From Dichotomocladium elegans (taxonomy: Eukaryota > Mucoromycota > Mucoromycetes > Mucorales > Lichtheimiaceae), in contig JAIXMN010000009.1 of the NCBI GenBank assembly GCA_025716815.1, positions 682,001 through 746,000 of the forward strand: a stretch of DNA of 64,000 bases, in the 5' to 3' direction. The notes below the pieces were generated by a model. It worked only from the letters and a program-made list of their open reading frames with translations, did no database searches and was not told where the DNA came from. Positions 47,460-58,495 of this stretch are shown here, one piece after another (position 1 is the stretch's first letter; every line of letters starts with the position of its first letter). A program made the position numbers and the translations under genes.

Positions 47460-48452
47460 TTATGTCGTGCGCCGTATAGGTAACCGTGTGGAATAGGCTG
47501 TTCCCGATCGACATTGACGCGGCGTTTCGTGTACAATTCCATCCTTTCGGCTTGTCTGGGATTTGGGTACAGGCAAAAGGCTGTTGTTATTGGGAGAGAA
47601 GCGGCCCAATTTTTTGTGAATTAAGGAGTCTTTTGCAGAAGCGGCTGAGGCTGTAGTAATGGTAGTGGTAGTGGTAGCAATAGAATTAGTCGTAATGGCA
47701 GTAGTAGTGGCAGTAGTTGTGGTGGTGGTTTCGGCCTCGATAGCAGTAGCAGGTGGGTGGCGTCGCCGAGGGATCCCGCTGATACTGTTGATAGACGTGC
47801 TGTTGCCTTTGCCGTGGCTATTCGGAGAAAGCATACGGGATTGCTTTATTGCTGATGCTTTCTCTGCTGCTGCTGCTGCTGCTGCTGCTCCCGACCCCAC
47901 CGCTGTCTTGACAGGTTCTACCCTGACCAGCGCTTCATTTCCTTTATTTTTTACGCCTTTGTCCAAGGGCCTTGTTGCCATATTAGCAGAAACATCCTCT
48001 GTAGATGGCACCTTACTGATTATATTTTCCTTCGCTGCGTAATTCGTCTCTTTCATTATTGTTGCTATTGTTATATCAGTCTTTCCTTGCTCTTGTTTTC
48101 TATGGTTCTCAGCCTCTGCTCGATGGATGTCTACAGTCGCTAGGGATTTCTCTTGTTTATGCGGAGCAATCCTATCACTAACGTCGCTACCCATCATCGT
48201 ACTGCCGCTTTCCTGAGAAGACACTGAATGGCTAGGCAAAGGAGGGAGCGGACGCTCGATCGAAAACATGGGTGGCGAAAGTGACGGGACGCTTATATCG
48301 TTGGCACTAGCAGGCGTTTTTTCGACTATTGCTCTCGTCAGCACTCGATCGGACAAAATTCGAGTGGTTGGTAAATGCGGCTGTCGCTCTTTCTTTTCCA
48401 CAATGGTTGCTGCTACTGATGCTGAACTTCTTTTCTTTTTGAAAAAAAACAT
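47460..48452 (-). CDS. Low-complexity Ser/Thr/Ala-rich protein, 330 residues
   Basis: One frame from an ATG at 48452 (MFFFKKKRSSASVAATIVEK) to the stop at 47460. The frame is open further upstream but that part is less protein-like. The protein contains Pro-rich RPLPPLPSHS (SH3-ligand-like), a run of nine Ala and long Thr/Ala tracts encoded by imperfect trinucleotide repeats. No folded domain recognised, and it is probably largely disordered. A basic N-terminal KKK with flanking Phe could anchor it to a membrane. Function unknown. It stands alone inside the mobile-DNA island. Confidence 0.55.
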   Translation of the reverse strand: MFFFKKKRSSASVAATIVEKKERQPHLPTTRILSDRVLTRAIVEKTPASANDISVPSLSPPMFSIERPLPPLPSHSVSSQESGSTMMGSDVSDRIAPHKQEKSLATVDIHRAEAENHRKQEQGKTDITIATIMKETNYAAKENIISKVPSTEDVSANMATRPLDKGVKNKGNEALVRVEPVKTAVGSGAAAAAAAAEKASAIKQSRMLSPNSHGKGNSTSINSISGIPRRRHPPATAIEAETTTTTTATTTAITTNSIATTTTTITTASAASAKDSLIHKKLGRFSPNNNSLLPVPKSQTSRKDGIVHETPRQCRSGTAYSTRLPIRRTT

Positions 48453-49139
48453 ATTGAGGAAGGTGCGGGATGGGGCAATAGGTATTTCAGTGAGTGAAAG
48501 AGAAGGGAAGGGGGGAAGGGAGGACATAGGATCAAAAAAAGAAATAGATTCCCTGTCTGCCAAACGGCCAGGAGGCAACAAGGAGGAAAAAATTGTAAGC
48601 ATGCACAAGTCGCTGCAATGTAACCTATCATACATGTGTAAGCCGCTCTACTTTGCTTATTAGAGGCTGAGTCCTGAACTGGATACGATGGTGACTTTCA
48701 CACAGAGCGCTTAGTATAGATCCACCATAACGGAAATGCGAGTAAATCATTTAAAAGGATGGTTAACTCGAAGTGCTCTGTTTAAATATATTGTGTGCTT
48801 ATAAATTTTCATACACGAGATAAAAACAATGGCGTATAAAATACGACAAGAAAGACGTATCAACAGGTAAAAAGATTTCGCATTCATGGATTAAAGTATG
48901 TTACTCCTTCATCAAACCCGTGAACTTACAACACACCGTTCTTCCAACGGAAGAGGGCTTACCCCTAAGGGCTGTGGTTATCCTGAGTGCGTCAGCGATA
49001 ACTGACTTGGAAAATTATTGGTCGGCTCATGACCGTCTCGATCGGCCTGAGCGTGTACGTCGCGGTCTTCCCGGCCTTGTCCACCGTGGTCTCACGTTTC
49101 GCCGTTCTGATTCAGGTGATCGTGGCTTTCCACGAGCTG
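48453..49139. other. Intergenic
   Basis: Upstream region of the low-complexity gene. AT-rich, no gene recognised. Confidence 0.4.
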
Positions 49140-51020
49140 CAGACACTTGTGCACTTCTTCCTCTTTGAAATCTTGTTGGGATGATGCCATCTTCCAGAAG
49201 ACCACGGAGGATATGCTGCAAGCTAAGAGCCGCCCCCAGATCCCGATTCCATAACTTTGGTCGACGAACGTCCTCTTCTATGCCTGCTGTACAGTTTTGA
49301 TTTGAACATCTATTGAAACATCACCATATTAGAAAATTTTGGAAAAATATATACATTCTGATAGCCCTTCATACCATAGCAGGCATGGCAGAGGGTGACT
49401 GGATTGTTGGCTCGTTTATATGGGCGCAGATTAGACACCATTTTGTACGTAGACAGAGGCTCATTACCGCAGGTGGGGCAGCGCTTGCAGGTTTTGTACT
49501 CGTCGATTAATTACATATTGCAATTGTTCTTCTTCAACAGTCTCCGAAAGCCTACGCCGCGGATAGGCACGGGGTACCTGGTATTTTGCGCAGACCAATT
49601 TTCCATCACGAATACAGCCTTACTTCCAAACTCTGCGTTCATAGAGCCAAGGAACTTTTCATCAGCTTGCTTCTTCTCGTAAAATGCGGACAGGCGAAGT
49701 TTCGAAATAAAAATTGGGGGTCCGAGTGGTTCGTTCCGGTTGCTGCGTAGAAAGTCTTGAGAATCGTGGAGACCTGGTTCTCGGCAGTGAGGTATCCCTC
49801 GTAGTCGAGTACGAAAAGTGTACGACTTTGGAACTGAGATAGATGCTCTTCGGCCAACACCACCTCACGCCACTCTAGCTTGACTCGTTCTCTCAACCTG
49901 CGGTACCATTTGATCTCCCGTGTATGATCCTGGAGCTGCTTTGTATAGCAGAAGATTTGGTGGCTATCGGATGAAGAGTTCTCATGAACGCGATATAACA
50001 GGCCCCTTCTTCCAGGATCAATGGTGACCCACTGAGATATATAACCTTCATTCCGGGTTATCTGTGAATTGATGTACTCGATATATTCGTTCTGGATCCC
50101 AAGTCTCTGTCCAGAACCAGATTAGAGGTTATTTGTTTTCGTGAACACTGTAATATCGACGCCCTCGGTATGAGTAGCCCCACGAAATTGGAGCAGCTTG
50201 GACCCTGGGGCTTGAAGGCTCTAGACTTTAAATTTACAACTCATCTCCAGTAATCCATATTGCTTATGTGAGATTCCATTTTGCACCCGAGGATATGGTA
50301 GCAGAGGTTTTGGTATCGATCTCTATGTAACATGGGAACCATGACCGACAAAGTGGAAAACAGTTGATACCGTCTATCCCATTCTTTTCACAGGCACAAG
50401 CAAGCTGAAAGAAAGCGTTGAAATGTTTATCGGGATGGGCCTTGGCATCGTAGTAGATACTCTGGTGCTGGAATTGGTAGTTCTGGGGGTGTGGGTTCAA
50501 AGTAGGTTGTATGATATTGTATGTTTCCCGACGAAACGCGAGCTCGGCAGGTATGTCTATCTCACAACACCTAGGCGGGCAATGTCCAGCTTAAATCCTG
50601 TGTAATGCCGTGTGATGGTTTCATAAAGGCCCTAGCGTATTTGATCGGCGGTTAGACCATGCGCGATTAGTTCCCGCTTGCGGTTGGCTTTTCGCTGACG
50701 AAGATTCCGGACGACATTGATAACAAACCGAAGCTGTCACCCAAAATGCATGTGAACATTATTCATGGGGGCGATATAGATCGAGGTGATTTAGTAAGAT
50801 GAGCATTGCTGAGAATAACGAAACACTGGTCTTTTGTATCCGAATATCCGAAGGTACTCATTCCTGTGATGATTAATTACCTCTCGGATACGGGCAGTTT
50901 CATTTTGGGTACGACGTTCGGCTTTGTTGACCATGGATGTTAAAATTTGGATTGCGCGCTGCCTCGTTGATGAAAATGTATTTGGTAAAGGTGTATGTCT
51001 GTATGGTGGTCGCGTGGACA
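49140..51020 (-). pseudogene. Decayed Fanzor (eukaryotic TnpB-like) gene
   Basis: On the minus strand, broken frames give in order: an Arg/Lys-rich helical segment near 50930-50830 (TARIREVINHHRNEYLR); INCFPLCRSWFPCYIEIDTK near 50370-50300, which matches the Fanzor pre-RuvC region; and RuvC-I TIDPGRRGLLYRV near 50030-49985. Then come VFVMENWSAQNTRYPVPIRG and YLIDEYKTCKRCPTCGNE (49580-49460) with the first zinc-ribbon Cys pair, TLCHACYG near 49395-49370 with the second, and RuvC-III LWNRDLGAALSLQHIL near 49255-49210. Catalytic Asp residues of RuvC-I and RuvC-III are still readable, but several frameshifts and stops disable the gene. Living Fanzors are RNA-guided DNA nucleases carried by mobile elements. 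Confidence 0.82.
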
Positions 51021-53319
51021 ATATTCATTCAACTTGTACAGGCACTCACGGTACTGCTCTCGCTAGCCGATGCCCTGTATAGACGATTTCACCCCAATAT
51101 GCGTCCAGTACGGTCAATGTTATGGTTAGTACACATGCATTCAGGAATGACGGGACCGGCGGCTGCGCCATTTGTTGGATGAAGACCTAGGGTATATAAG
51201 TTATTAGTATCTCAGAGCCGACCATGGGAGCAGATGTATTATCGCTCAACGATAAATGCGGTGCGGCTTTGCTATACTATTTTCTGTAGGGTATAAGCTA
51301 TATTTCTATATAAGAATATACTTTATTGTTACCGTAATATTCATGTGATGAACATTGATCCATGCTAGAGAACTTCGCCGGTTTCACATCACTAAGCGCT
51401 GATATTTGGAAACTGATACGATGATGAATTGGACACATCAACATTCAGAAACCCGAAATTACATATCTGCTTGCGTGTCAGGACATTCGCACATATCGAA
51501 GGTACTTCCTCTATACAATGTTCCCCACTGATCTTAAAAGAGGACAATGGAAAAGGGTGCTTCCATCCGACACGCCCTTATGGGATTGGTCGCTTCCATC
51601 ACCGTTCTAATAGAATTATTATATAAGAGGACTATTTCATTTTCAGGAATAAACCAACCTCAAATATACTTTTATAGTCTTTTTCTATTATTACTCTTGC
51701 GCATCCATCTCAAATATAAATGAGACAATGATAATAATTTCTATTTTATTCTCTAGGTCCAAACATCCGCATCTCTTGAAACTCTCAGAACAAAATATGA
51801 AATGCTATCACGCTAATCCAGAAAAAGCACCATGGGCATGAAAAAAGGTCATCTGGGGCGCCTCGGAAATGACCCTAACCATAAAGTCGACCTTGACCAT
51901 CTGATTCAGCTGATATTGATCTTAAAGTGATCCTGAAGCGCAGTAACACAATTCACGTGTGGTCCGTTGGAACACCTTGCTCTAAAGCTCGTGTGCCTTA
52001 TCTCTTCCCAGTACGTATTTCCTCCAACCCGACATACACGCGATGGCTCAAGGCGTGCGCTCAAGTCCACGAACAAACTCTAGATGCGCTTACCATTCCC
52101 CCAAAGAGGGAGCTATTCTGATTTTCCTCATTAAAGAGATTCGTCCGTATGTGGCTGACATGTTTTTCATATACTGCAATTGCCGCAATAATACTTGCGA
52201 AGCCGGTGCATCCGCTGGCGACTTGGTTGGTTGGTTGACTGGCTGGAGGAAAAGCTCATGTTTGCCCTCGATGAGCCAACCCCCGCGGTACCAGAGGGAG
52301 ACACCTTATCATATGTCTCGACTTCCATGGCCAACTTAGCGTCGACACCCGCGCGCCAGACCCAGTCTCCTTTGTTATCAACATGATACCCATAACATGC
52401 CCTATGAACCTTACCCGCCAACTATACTCGACATACACCGAGCCTATAAGGTGCGACATTTTCGATGAACTGAAAAGTATCCAACAATCTGTATGCCATC
52501 GACTCTCCATCTATAATATGATCGCCCTAGGAAACGATCTCCTCGAATATCTATCACTGCTCTCGGTGCCCTCCCTGCCGCCGCAGGCAATGTTCTCTTC
52601 ATCCCCTTTCCATCCTCATCAGCTATTAAATCGACCCCGTGCACATACCTTTTTCTATTTGATTGCTTGATATGCCTAACTTCCTGCCTCTCTTATGGTT
52701 CCTGTGATTTCTATCTCACCATCCTCGCCAGTCCCGTTTTTCCTCATATGTCCTTTGAGTTGTTTAGTTTCCTTTCTTTCAGAACCACATGAGAGCGGAG
52801 GAGCTGCGAGCAGCTAGCGTTCAAACATCGCATTAAATAAATGTCATCTCTGTCTGCTCTAAAGCTCATGAAGGTACGAGAGAAGCGGATAGAGACGCGA
52901 GGGTTTATGGCGGAGAAATTGACAAGTCCACGATGGAGTCAGGATGACAAGATATGCGTCGCTAAAGTTGATGAATGTGTTAGACTTATGTAACAAAGAG
53001 CTGGGATCCCACCTCTTTAAAGCATACCCACCGGACATAACACAAAATCGGTATCTCCGCCATCAACAAAACCGTTCTATTTAGAATACTGTAGACTTCT
53101 AAGGCCCTACTACTTGAAAGAGTGCTGGTTCGATAGACAAAAAAGCTATTATTTGAATAGGATAACGTATTTAAGATCTACTGTATGATAGTCCAAAAGG
53201 ATCACAATCATCCGATCCGGGTTACTACAACGAATGTCGGTAGTCTGTTTGCCGGTGTCATTTGCTCCTGATAGAGCTCAACCGCAAATCGAATACTGAA
53301 TGTATTCTCTCAACAGCAA
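51021..53319. other. Gene-poor region
   Basis: No gene recognised. At 52250-52650 both strands show short protein-like stretches (for example FALDEPTPAVPEGDTLSYVS on plus), broken by stops, possibly another decayed element. No terminal repeats of the Fanzor carrier were found. Confidence 0.35.
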
Positions 53320-53645
53320 CAAGCGCAGACTTGCTCATGCAAGCTACACTAGGTAAGTATACGGTGTGAGAACAGATGGTTGAGGAGAGTACATTTTCTC
53401 ATCGGCGACATGGTCGATATATTTAGGACAGCTATGCTCGTCAATGCCCATCGTGGTAAAATGTGTATAGGCAAAATGCCGAAAAGCTGGGTATTTTAAA
53501 GAGATGAAATTGCGACATCTTATTTCCGTGTATGCAACATTAGATTTGTTATATTACGCAGAGAATTTTTGGTAGAAGCGACTTCTATCGTTGCCGTCTG
53601 ACGACTTCAGAATCGGGTGGCGTGCGACTTTGATTTTGGGAAATA
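53320..53645 (-). mobile_element. Terminal relic of the Tc1/mariner family, copy 3
   Basis: Matches the outer part of copies 1 and 2: GAGAGTACATTT...CATC..CGACATGG (53395-53425, compare 11700-11730), AAAATGC...ATTTTAAAGAGATG (53475-53505, compare 11805-11835) and GACGACTTCAGAATC near 53600-53615 (compare 11925-11940). Only the non-coding end and the start of the gene remain. Confidence 0.65.
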
Positions 53646-53735
53646 GTGTATAATACGTTTTATAGCGGAGGGATAGCGTGTCAGCGAAAGGAAGAAAAAA
53701 TGGATCGTGGGTTTATCGCGAGAAAAAAAGACAAG

Positions 53736-56675
53736 TTATGCGAATCGAATCTCGTCGATGCCCAGGCTTCGCCGGACTTGCATGATAGCTACCAGTTCCT
53801 TGATCGTCTCTTCGAGGATTACCACATTATTGAGCAACATGCTTAGCGAAATTTCAGTTGATTTGTCCATCCGTCGGGTCTGTGACGGGTTGACGGCCTT
53901 GGGAGCAAATGTGTCTTCATCTTCAGGATCAAGGCTGTAAATCGGCTCCTCGTCAAAGACAAACCTTGACGAAAAGAGGGGTTGAATCCGTATGTTCTGC
54001 GTCTTACGAGCATGAATCGCAAGCGGTGAGAGTGGGTTGGCAATGATGGGATTATGTGGGGCGGCACCAGTACCAGAAAGCCCAGGCATAGGGGCTGAAA
54101 AATAGGTCGCGCTCGACTTGCTCGGGGTTGGACTAGGTCTCATCATTACGGATGCTCGTCTATTGTTTGTGGGTGAGCTGATTGTCGGATGAGGTGGAGA
54201 AGAAGCATCAGGGAATAGCGAACCCCGCCGTGTTGAAGTCGAGGTGGATTGCATCATAGACAATGGGACAGGTTCGGTATTGCCTACCATAAGCCCATTT
54301 CTCCGTTGTTCCAAAAGCTGGTCAAACCCGTCGACCTCAGACCGGTAGCAGTCAATTTGTTGGGTGAGCATCTGGAAGAGTGTAAAGAAGGGAGGGTATG
54401 ATTTAAATTGTGTACGTGATGTCACTTTGGCAGAGTTCAACTCGGCCCCATAGTCGACAGAACGATCGTCGTCCTCATCGTCCTCATTCACAGGACTGGT
54501 ATCGTAACGGGCATATATATCATTCGCTCGGATAGAGCCATTGTCTCCGCCGTTATTGTTAATATCCTTTCCGTTTGTGTATGATATTGTCGGATCACCT
54601 CGTCCATTCAGTATCAATACATCGTCAGGCGTAGTCCGGTCGCTTTCTCTGAATGTCACCCATCCCTCGAGGCTTCGGTATGGACATATTGCAATGGCTG
54701 ATATCACGCCCGTCAGCGCGAGATTCAATTCAGGTGACTGTGCAAAAAACGGGTTTAGCAGGTCGAGTAAGGTCTGCATGAGTGTATCATTGGTCTTGAT
54801 ACGGTGTTTGCGCATTGATGGAGACGGCATGTAGCACCGGCCGGTATGCATGATCTCCTTCTGATCATCGAAACGCTGGCCGTATTTAAAGCTTCGTCGG
54901 CGCTCGCTCTTAGGTGTTTGCGTACCCTGTGGTGCATCCTGTCCATTATAGCCGCCCGACATCGTCTGGAAACATATGTCTCTCTCCATGTGAGTCTCAA
55001 CATCCTGAAGATAGTCCTCATATCCGAACGATAGCACATTGTCCGCTTTTTCGTCGTCGACACGTGCAATGAGCGAAAAATACAACTCAATCTCACGATG
55101 ATGATGCGATACAGTCGTCAATGGACCTTTGTCTTCCTCATTCGTCGACACATTGAGAAGTTTAAGCGAGTACCGACAATGCCGTGTTATCAATGTTCTC
55201 AGCAACTTTAATGTTGCAATTACGGTCGGTTGAGACTTTGAATGCTTGAGCCGATAAAAGATCAGGTCCTTGAGTGTGAATCGCCCAAAATTACTGTGCA
55301 TATCATCCCCGTCATCCATCAAGAATCCAACGACAAGATCGGACAACTCATCATGCTGAAGGATCTGAAGAATCAGGTCAAGATAGCTAATAACAGCTAC
55401 TGAAGATCCATCTCGGTCAGAACATTCCTCAATGGTCGGATAAAGGATTTTTTCCAAAAAGGGTGTCCGAATGCTCTGCAGTAGCCGGGCTGATATTTCG
55501 GTATTGGGACACCGGATCAATACATCCTGGCAGAATTCAAAAAGTTTGAGGAAAGAGTCGAGCTGATACCGGAAGTCTGGTGAACTTGACAGCTCGGCTC
55601 CAGTTTCCGATGGCGGTTTTTTGGGAGAAAGTTCCTGGCCGAGCAGGTAGGACGCAAAGTTCGCGTTAATCTCAGCATCGTTTTTGATGACCAGCTTTCG
55701 CGGCAGCTGAGAGTAAAGTGCACAGAGTCCAGCACCCATTGTCATAGCGAAGTCTGACTCGAGAATGAAGTCCCCGAGCTGGTTCGTTGCCATCTCCACA
55801 ATAAACAGCAAGCCGGTACGTGCGTAATCACCCGTTCTGCCTTCCCGATGGACGAATCGTAGAAGATAACTAAACAACAGAAACTCGTAATCAGGTTCCT
55901 TGCCCGCTGTAGGCGAGAAAGGCGTCGACGATCCTGCCTCAAGAGCACGGAGAGTGCTCTCGACATGTGACTGTCTCGTCTTCTGAGGTGTAGTTAACCA
56001 TCGCTTGTCGTGGAAAAAAATGTTCAAAAGTGCGGGCCGGCCGTGGATTTTGGAGCAAATGGTATACATTAGATCGACAAGATCTTCATGGTATATGTCA
56101 CTCTGGCCCTGGTCAATAACACAGAAGCGCAATAGTTTAATTGTCGGGCCATGCACCTCTTTGTGCTCCAGAAACCAATATCCAAGCAGGTCAACCATAT
56201 TGGCAATCGTGCGTATTAACTCGCCTCGAATGCCGACCGGTTGATCCGATTTTTCAGACACTGTGACGAGTCGCCGAAGAAGTTGGTTCTTTAGCAGGTA
56301 CTCCATACAGTCGCCGTACTCCATACAAGCTCCGGTCGCGTCATCGTCTTGACGCGCTTCTTCATCAACAAGCATATCTGTCATTTGCTGCAGCCGTTCG
56401 GGAATGTCTGTTTGTTTGACATGCATATTCGCTTTGCGATCCTCCACCATCAGAATGTTCTTTACAAAACAATAGCCATGGCATGAGTAACCGCATAAAT
56501 GCCGAGCAGCATGATAAATGTCCTCAGCATCCGGTAATGGATGAAGAGTAGCAGGGAGGCAACTTACATGGACATCATTCCAGCAATCTTGGAATTTGGC
56601 CAGCTGCATAGCCCCAGTGACCTGGGTCTTCCGAGGGACGATGGTCCGTTTGAATTTTGAAAAATAGTAGTCCAT
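53736..56675 (-). CDS. FHIP-family protein (FTS/Hook-interacting, RAI16-like)
   Basis: The frame is open for 979 codons. A GTAAGT donor at 56567 and an ATTTT-type acceptor ending at 56460 define a 108-nt intron whose removal joins CWNDVH to NILMVEDRKAN and leaves 943 residues. The N-terminal half carries the helical FHIP/RAI16-like domain (LLKNQLLRRLVTVSE, IRGELIRTIANMVDLLGYWF, IKLLRFCV, DLMYTICSKI, FSYLLRFVHREG, ARTGLLFIVEMA). The C-terminal part is Ser/Pro-rich and disordered with a final helix (MLLNNVVILEETIKELVAIM). FHIP proteins act with FTS and Hook to link early endosomes to dynein, as shown for filamentous fungi; that role is inferred here from family. Confidence 0.85.
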   Translation of the reverse strand: MDYYFSKFKRTIVPRKTQVTGAMQLAKFQDCWNDVHVSCLPATLHPLPDAEDIYHAARHLCGYSCHGYCFVKNILMVEDRKANMHVKQTDIPERLQQMTDMLVDEEARQDDDATGACMEYGDCMEYLLKNQLLRRLVTVSEKSDQPVGIRGELIRTIANMVDLLGYWFLEHKEVHGPTIKLLRFCVIDQGQSDIYHEDLVDLMYTICSKIHGRPALLNIFFHDKRWLTTPQKTRQSHVESTLRALEAGSSTPFSPTAGKEPDYEFLLFSYLLRFVHREGRTGDYARTGLLFIVEMATNQLGDFILESDFAMTMGAGLCALYSQLPRKLVIKNDAEINANFASYLLGQELSPKKPPSETGAELSSSPDFRYQLDSFLKLFEFCQDVLIRCPNTEISARLLQSIRTPFLEKILYPTIEECSDRDGSSVAVISYLDLILQILQHDELSDLVVGFLMDDGDDMHSNFGRFTLKDLIFYRLKHSKSQPTVIATLKLLRTLITRHCRYSLKLLNVSTNEEDKGPLTTVSHHHREIELYFSLIARVDDEKADNVLSFGYEDYLQDVETHMERDICFQTMSGGYNGQDAPQGTQTPKSERRRSFKYGQRFDDQKEIMHTGRCYMPSPSMRKHRIKTNDTLMQTLLDLLNPFFAQSPELNLALTGVISAIAICPYRSLEGWVTFRESDRTTPDDVLILNGRGDPTISYTNGKDINNNGGDNGSIRANDIYARYDTSPVNEDDEDDDRSVDYGAELNSAKVTSRTQFKSYPPFFTLFQMLTQQIDCYRSEVDGFDQLLEQRRNGLMVGNTEPVPLSMMQSTSTSTRRGSLFPDASSPPHPTISSPTNNRRASVMMRPSPTPSKSSATYFSAPMPGLSGTGAAPHNPIIANPLSPLAIHARKTQNIRIQPLFSSRFVFDEEPIYSLDPEDEDTFAPKAVNPSQTRRMDKSTEISLSMLLNNVVILEETIKELVAIMQVRRSLGIDEIRFA

Positions 56676-56908
56676 AATGGACTAATCGCTCTTGTGTCCA
56701 ACTTTTAAGACTAGTGAGAAAAAAAGAAGGTACAATACAAAGGCGGGTCATACTGCATTTTTTACTTTATTTTCAAAAACGGACGTCTGGAAAAGATTAA
56801 TTTAAAATGGACATTCGCTAAGTCCTCAGTTATTAGCCCGCTTATCATCACTAAGCTAGTAAGCGAATGCCCAAAGCTGTTACAGAAAACTAAATCCCAT
56901 AGAGATTG

Positions 56909-57053
56909 CGGTGGCCGCCCGTTATAATGATAGTGCTTTGGTAGAACCAAAATCGATAATAACAAAGTATCTTTCAACATACTGTCATGATAATTCATTA
57001 TAGTGATGTGATCTGTTTGGAGCCAATCATATCATTGTAGTACGTGGCCACTG
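56909..57053. mobile_element. MITE, copy B (about 145 bp)
   Basis: Begins CGGTGGCCGCCCGTTATAAT and ends ATCATTGTAGTACGTGGCCA followed by CTG. The ends are imperfect 24-bp inverted repeats, with a TA directly after the right end. Shares TTATAATGATA ends and an internal GTAGAACCAAAATCGAT block with copy A at 41880-42037. Confidence 0.7.
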
Positions 57054-57533
57054 TATAAGCATAACGAGAGCGAGAGATATTAAGGGTATCTAACTTGGTA
57101 TAAATGGTTTCAAATGGCCCTTAGGGATGTATGAACGCAGTATTGCGGTCATCCCTAGTCTATCACACAGGGAAAGGACATTCTCGTGACATTTCTTGAA
57201 AGGGGCGCATGCAGTTCTCCTCAGCAGCTGAGATCGACTGCGAGAGGGTGCACGGCAATTCCTGGGGGTGCAGAGCTCAAATCTCAACATGATTGGCTAT
57301 GTCCACGTTCGACTGAACTGACACATAAAGTGAGAAGAGCTTCCCTGGTGACCGGACATAGTGCTTAGCTTTACTGAGCCTTCAATGCGCCCTTGTCATC
57401 CGAGAGACTACTCTAATGTATAACACTCTTAATTATTATTCTTGGTGTATTCGCTTTTCCTACGCAGCCGATATTTTTTCTTGGCTGTGCACATTTTTAT
57501 TGCGTTTATAACTGACAATGGTATTGAGATCAC
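57054..57533. other. Intergenic
   Basis: No feature recognised beyond the MITE border. Confidence 0.4.
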
Positions 57534-58451
57534 CTAAACGCTAGGATGTCTATATTTGTCCATGCGCTTCCACCAAGCGGTAAGCGCGTGGCCAGCGTTC
57601 GTATCATTGAGGATAAGGCTTTTGAATAGCTCAGGACGAAGCACATCGACCATTTGAAAGTATGCAGCGAGGACGAGATCGGCGTAGCCGGCTAAGATTG
57701 AAGATATTTTAGGAGAAATTGGTAGTTGTTTCAAATTTCAGGTTTACCTTTCTCTCCGGTGATAAAAGGGTGAACCACGAGCACTCGACCAATTAAAACG
57801 AGTGCTTCTGTGACATTCTTTGCCAGGACATCTGGATTGCTTGCCATCTCTTCGAGTGTCATCTTGTTTCGAGACTCCATGGTTTCTCTGAACCAATCCT
57901 GAGTTTTCTGTGGGGTTGCTCGACGGTGTATTTCCATAAAACAGAGACAAACAAGATGTGGAAGTAGTTTTTCCGTGCAATACTCGAGGAAAAATTGGTG
58001 GATGCCGATCTGGCCGTTGAAGAGGGATGGAGTATCAGCATACGCCTTCTCCAGATACTGTGCAATTTCCCAAGAGTCTTGGATAGCAAAGTTGTTATGG
58101 GCTATATCGACGATCGCCGGGACAGTGGCACGTGCATCAGATTTGCTATAGTTTCATATGGAATATACACATTGAGTTATCGAAGATAATATACGCAAAA
58201 GCAGAAATATCTCTACTCACACTACGCTCGAAACTACACCCTGCACTTGGTCAAAAACGACCCATTCCGTTTCGTACGGAATACCCTTCCAATATGATAT
58301 CTCTTTAATCATAGCACTTGCCTATTTCTTGGACTAATTGCCTGGTTCTCACCTTGAAATTGAGAGCAAAACGAGTTTTGCAGGTGTTAGGAGACCAAAA
58401 CTGCGCAGGAATTGCACTGAGTTCTAGATCGTATAGTCTGATTTGCGTCAT
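57534..58451 (-). CDS. Glutathione S-transferase family protein
   Basis: Four exons, 58451-58353, 58285-58221, 58145-57748 and 57691-57534, give 239 residues. The N-terminal thioredoxin-like half reads LYDLELSAIPAQFWSPNTCK-TRFALNFK then GIPYETEWVVFD, with TVPAIVD and the glutathione-gamma-glutamyl contact region IQDSWEIAQYLEKAY. The helical C-terminal half ends WWKRMDKYRHPSV. It resembles fungal etherase-related (FuA/LigE-like) GSTs, with Ser/Pro-Asn near residues 22-25 in the active-site loop. Likely a cytosolic detoxification enzyme. An in-frame ATG lies upstream at 58475, but a TATA-like box at 58488-58495 leaves little room for it, so 58451 is preferred. Confidence 0.88.
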
Positions 58452-58487
58452 TTTCTTCATCCTCATGAGCGCCATAACACCTACTAC

Positions 58488-58495
58488 TATTTATA
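58488..58495 (-). promoter_or_regulatory. TATA-like element of the GST gene
   Basis: TATAAATA on the minus strand, 37 bp upstream of the preferred start codon. It bears on start choice because the alternative ATG at 58475 would be only 13 bp away. Confidence 0.4.

Noticed and set aside
49027..49221. Minus-strand frame at the end of the Fanzor relic as an independent small gene
   Set aside because: Its LWNRD continuation and ILRGLLEDG helix fit as the C-terminus of the Fanzor relic; the Arg/Pro-rich tail is out-of-frame decay.
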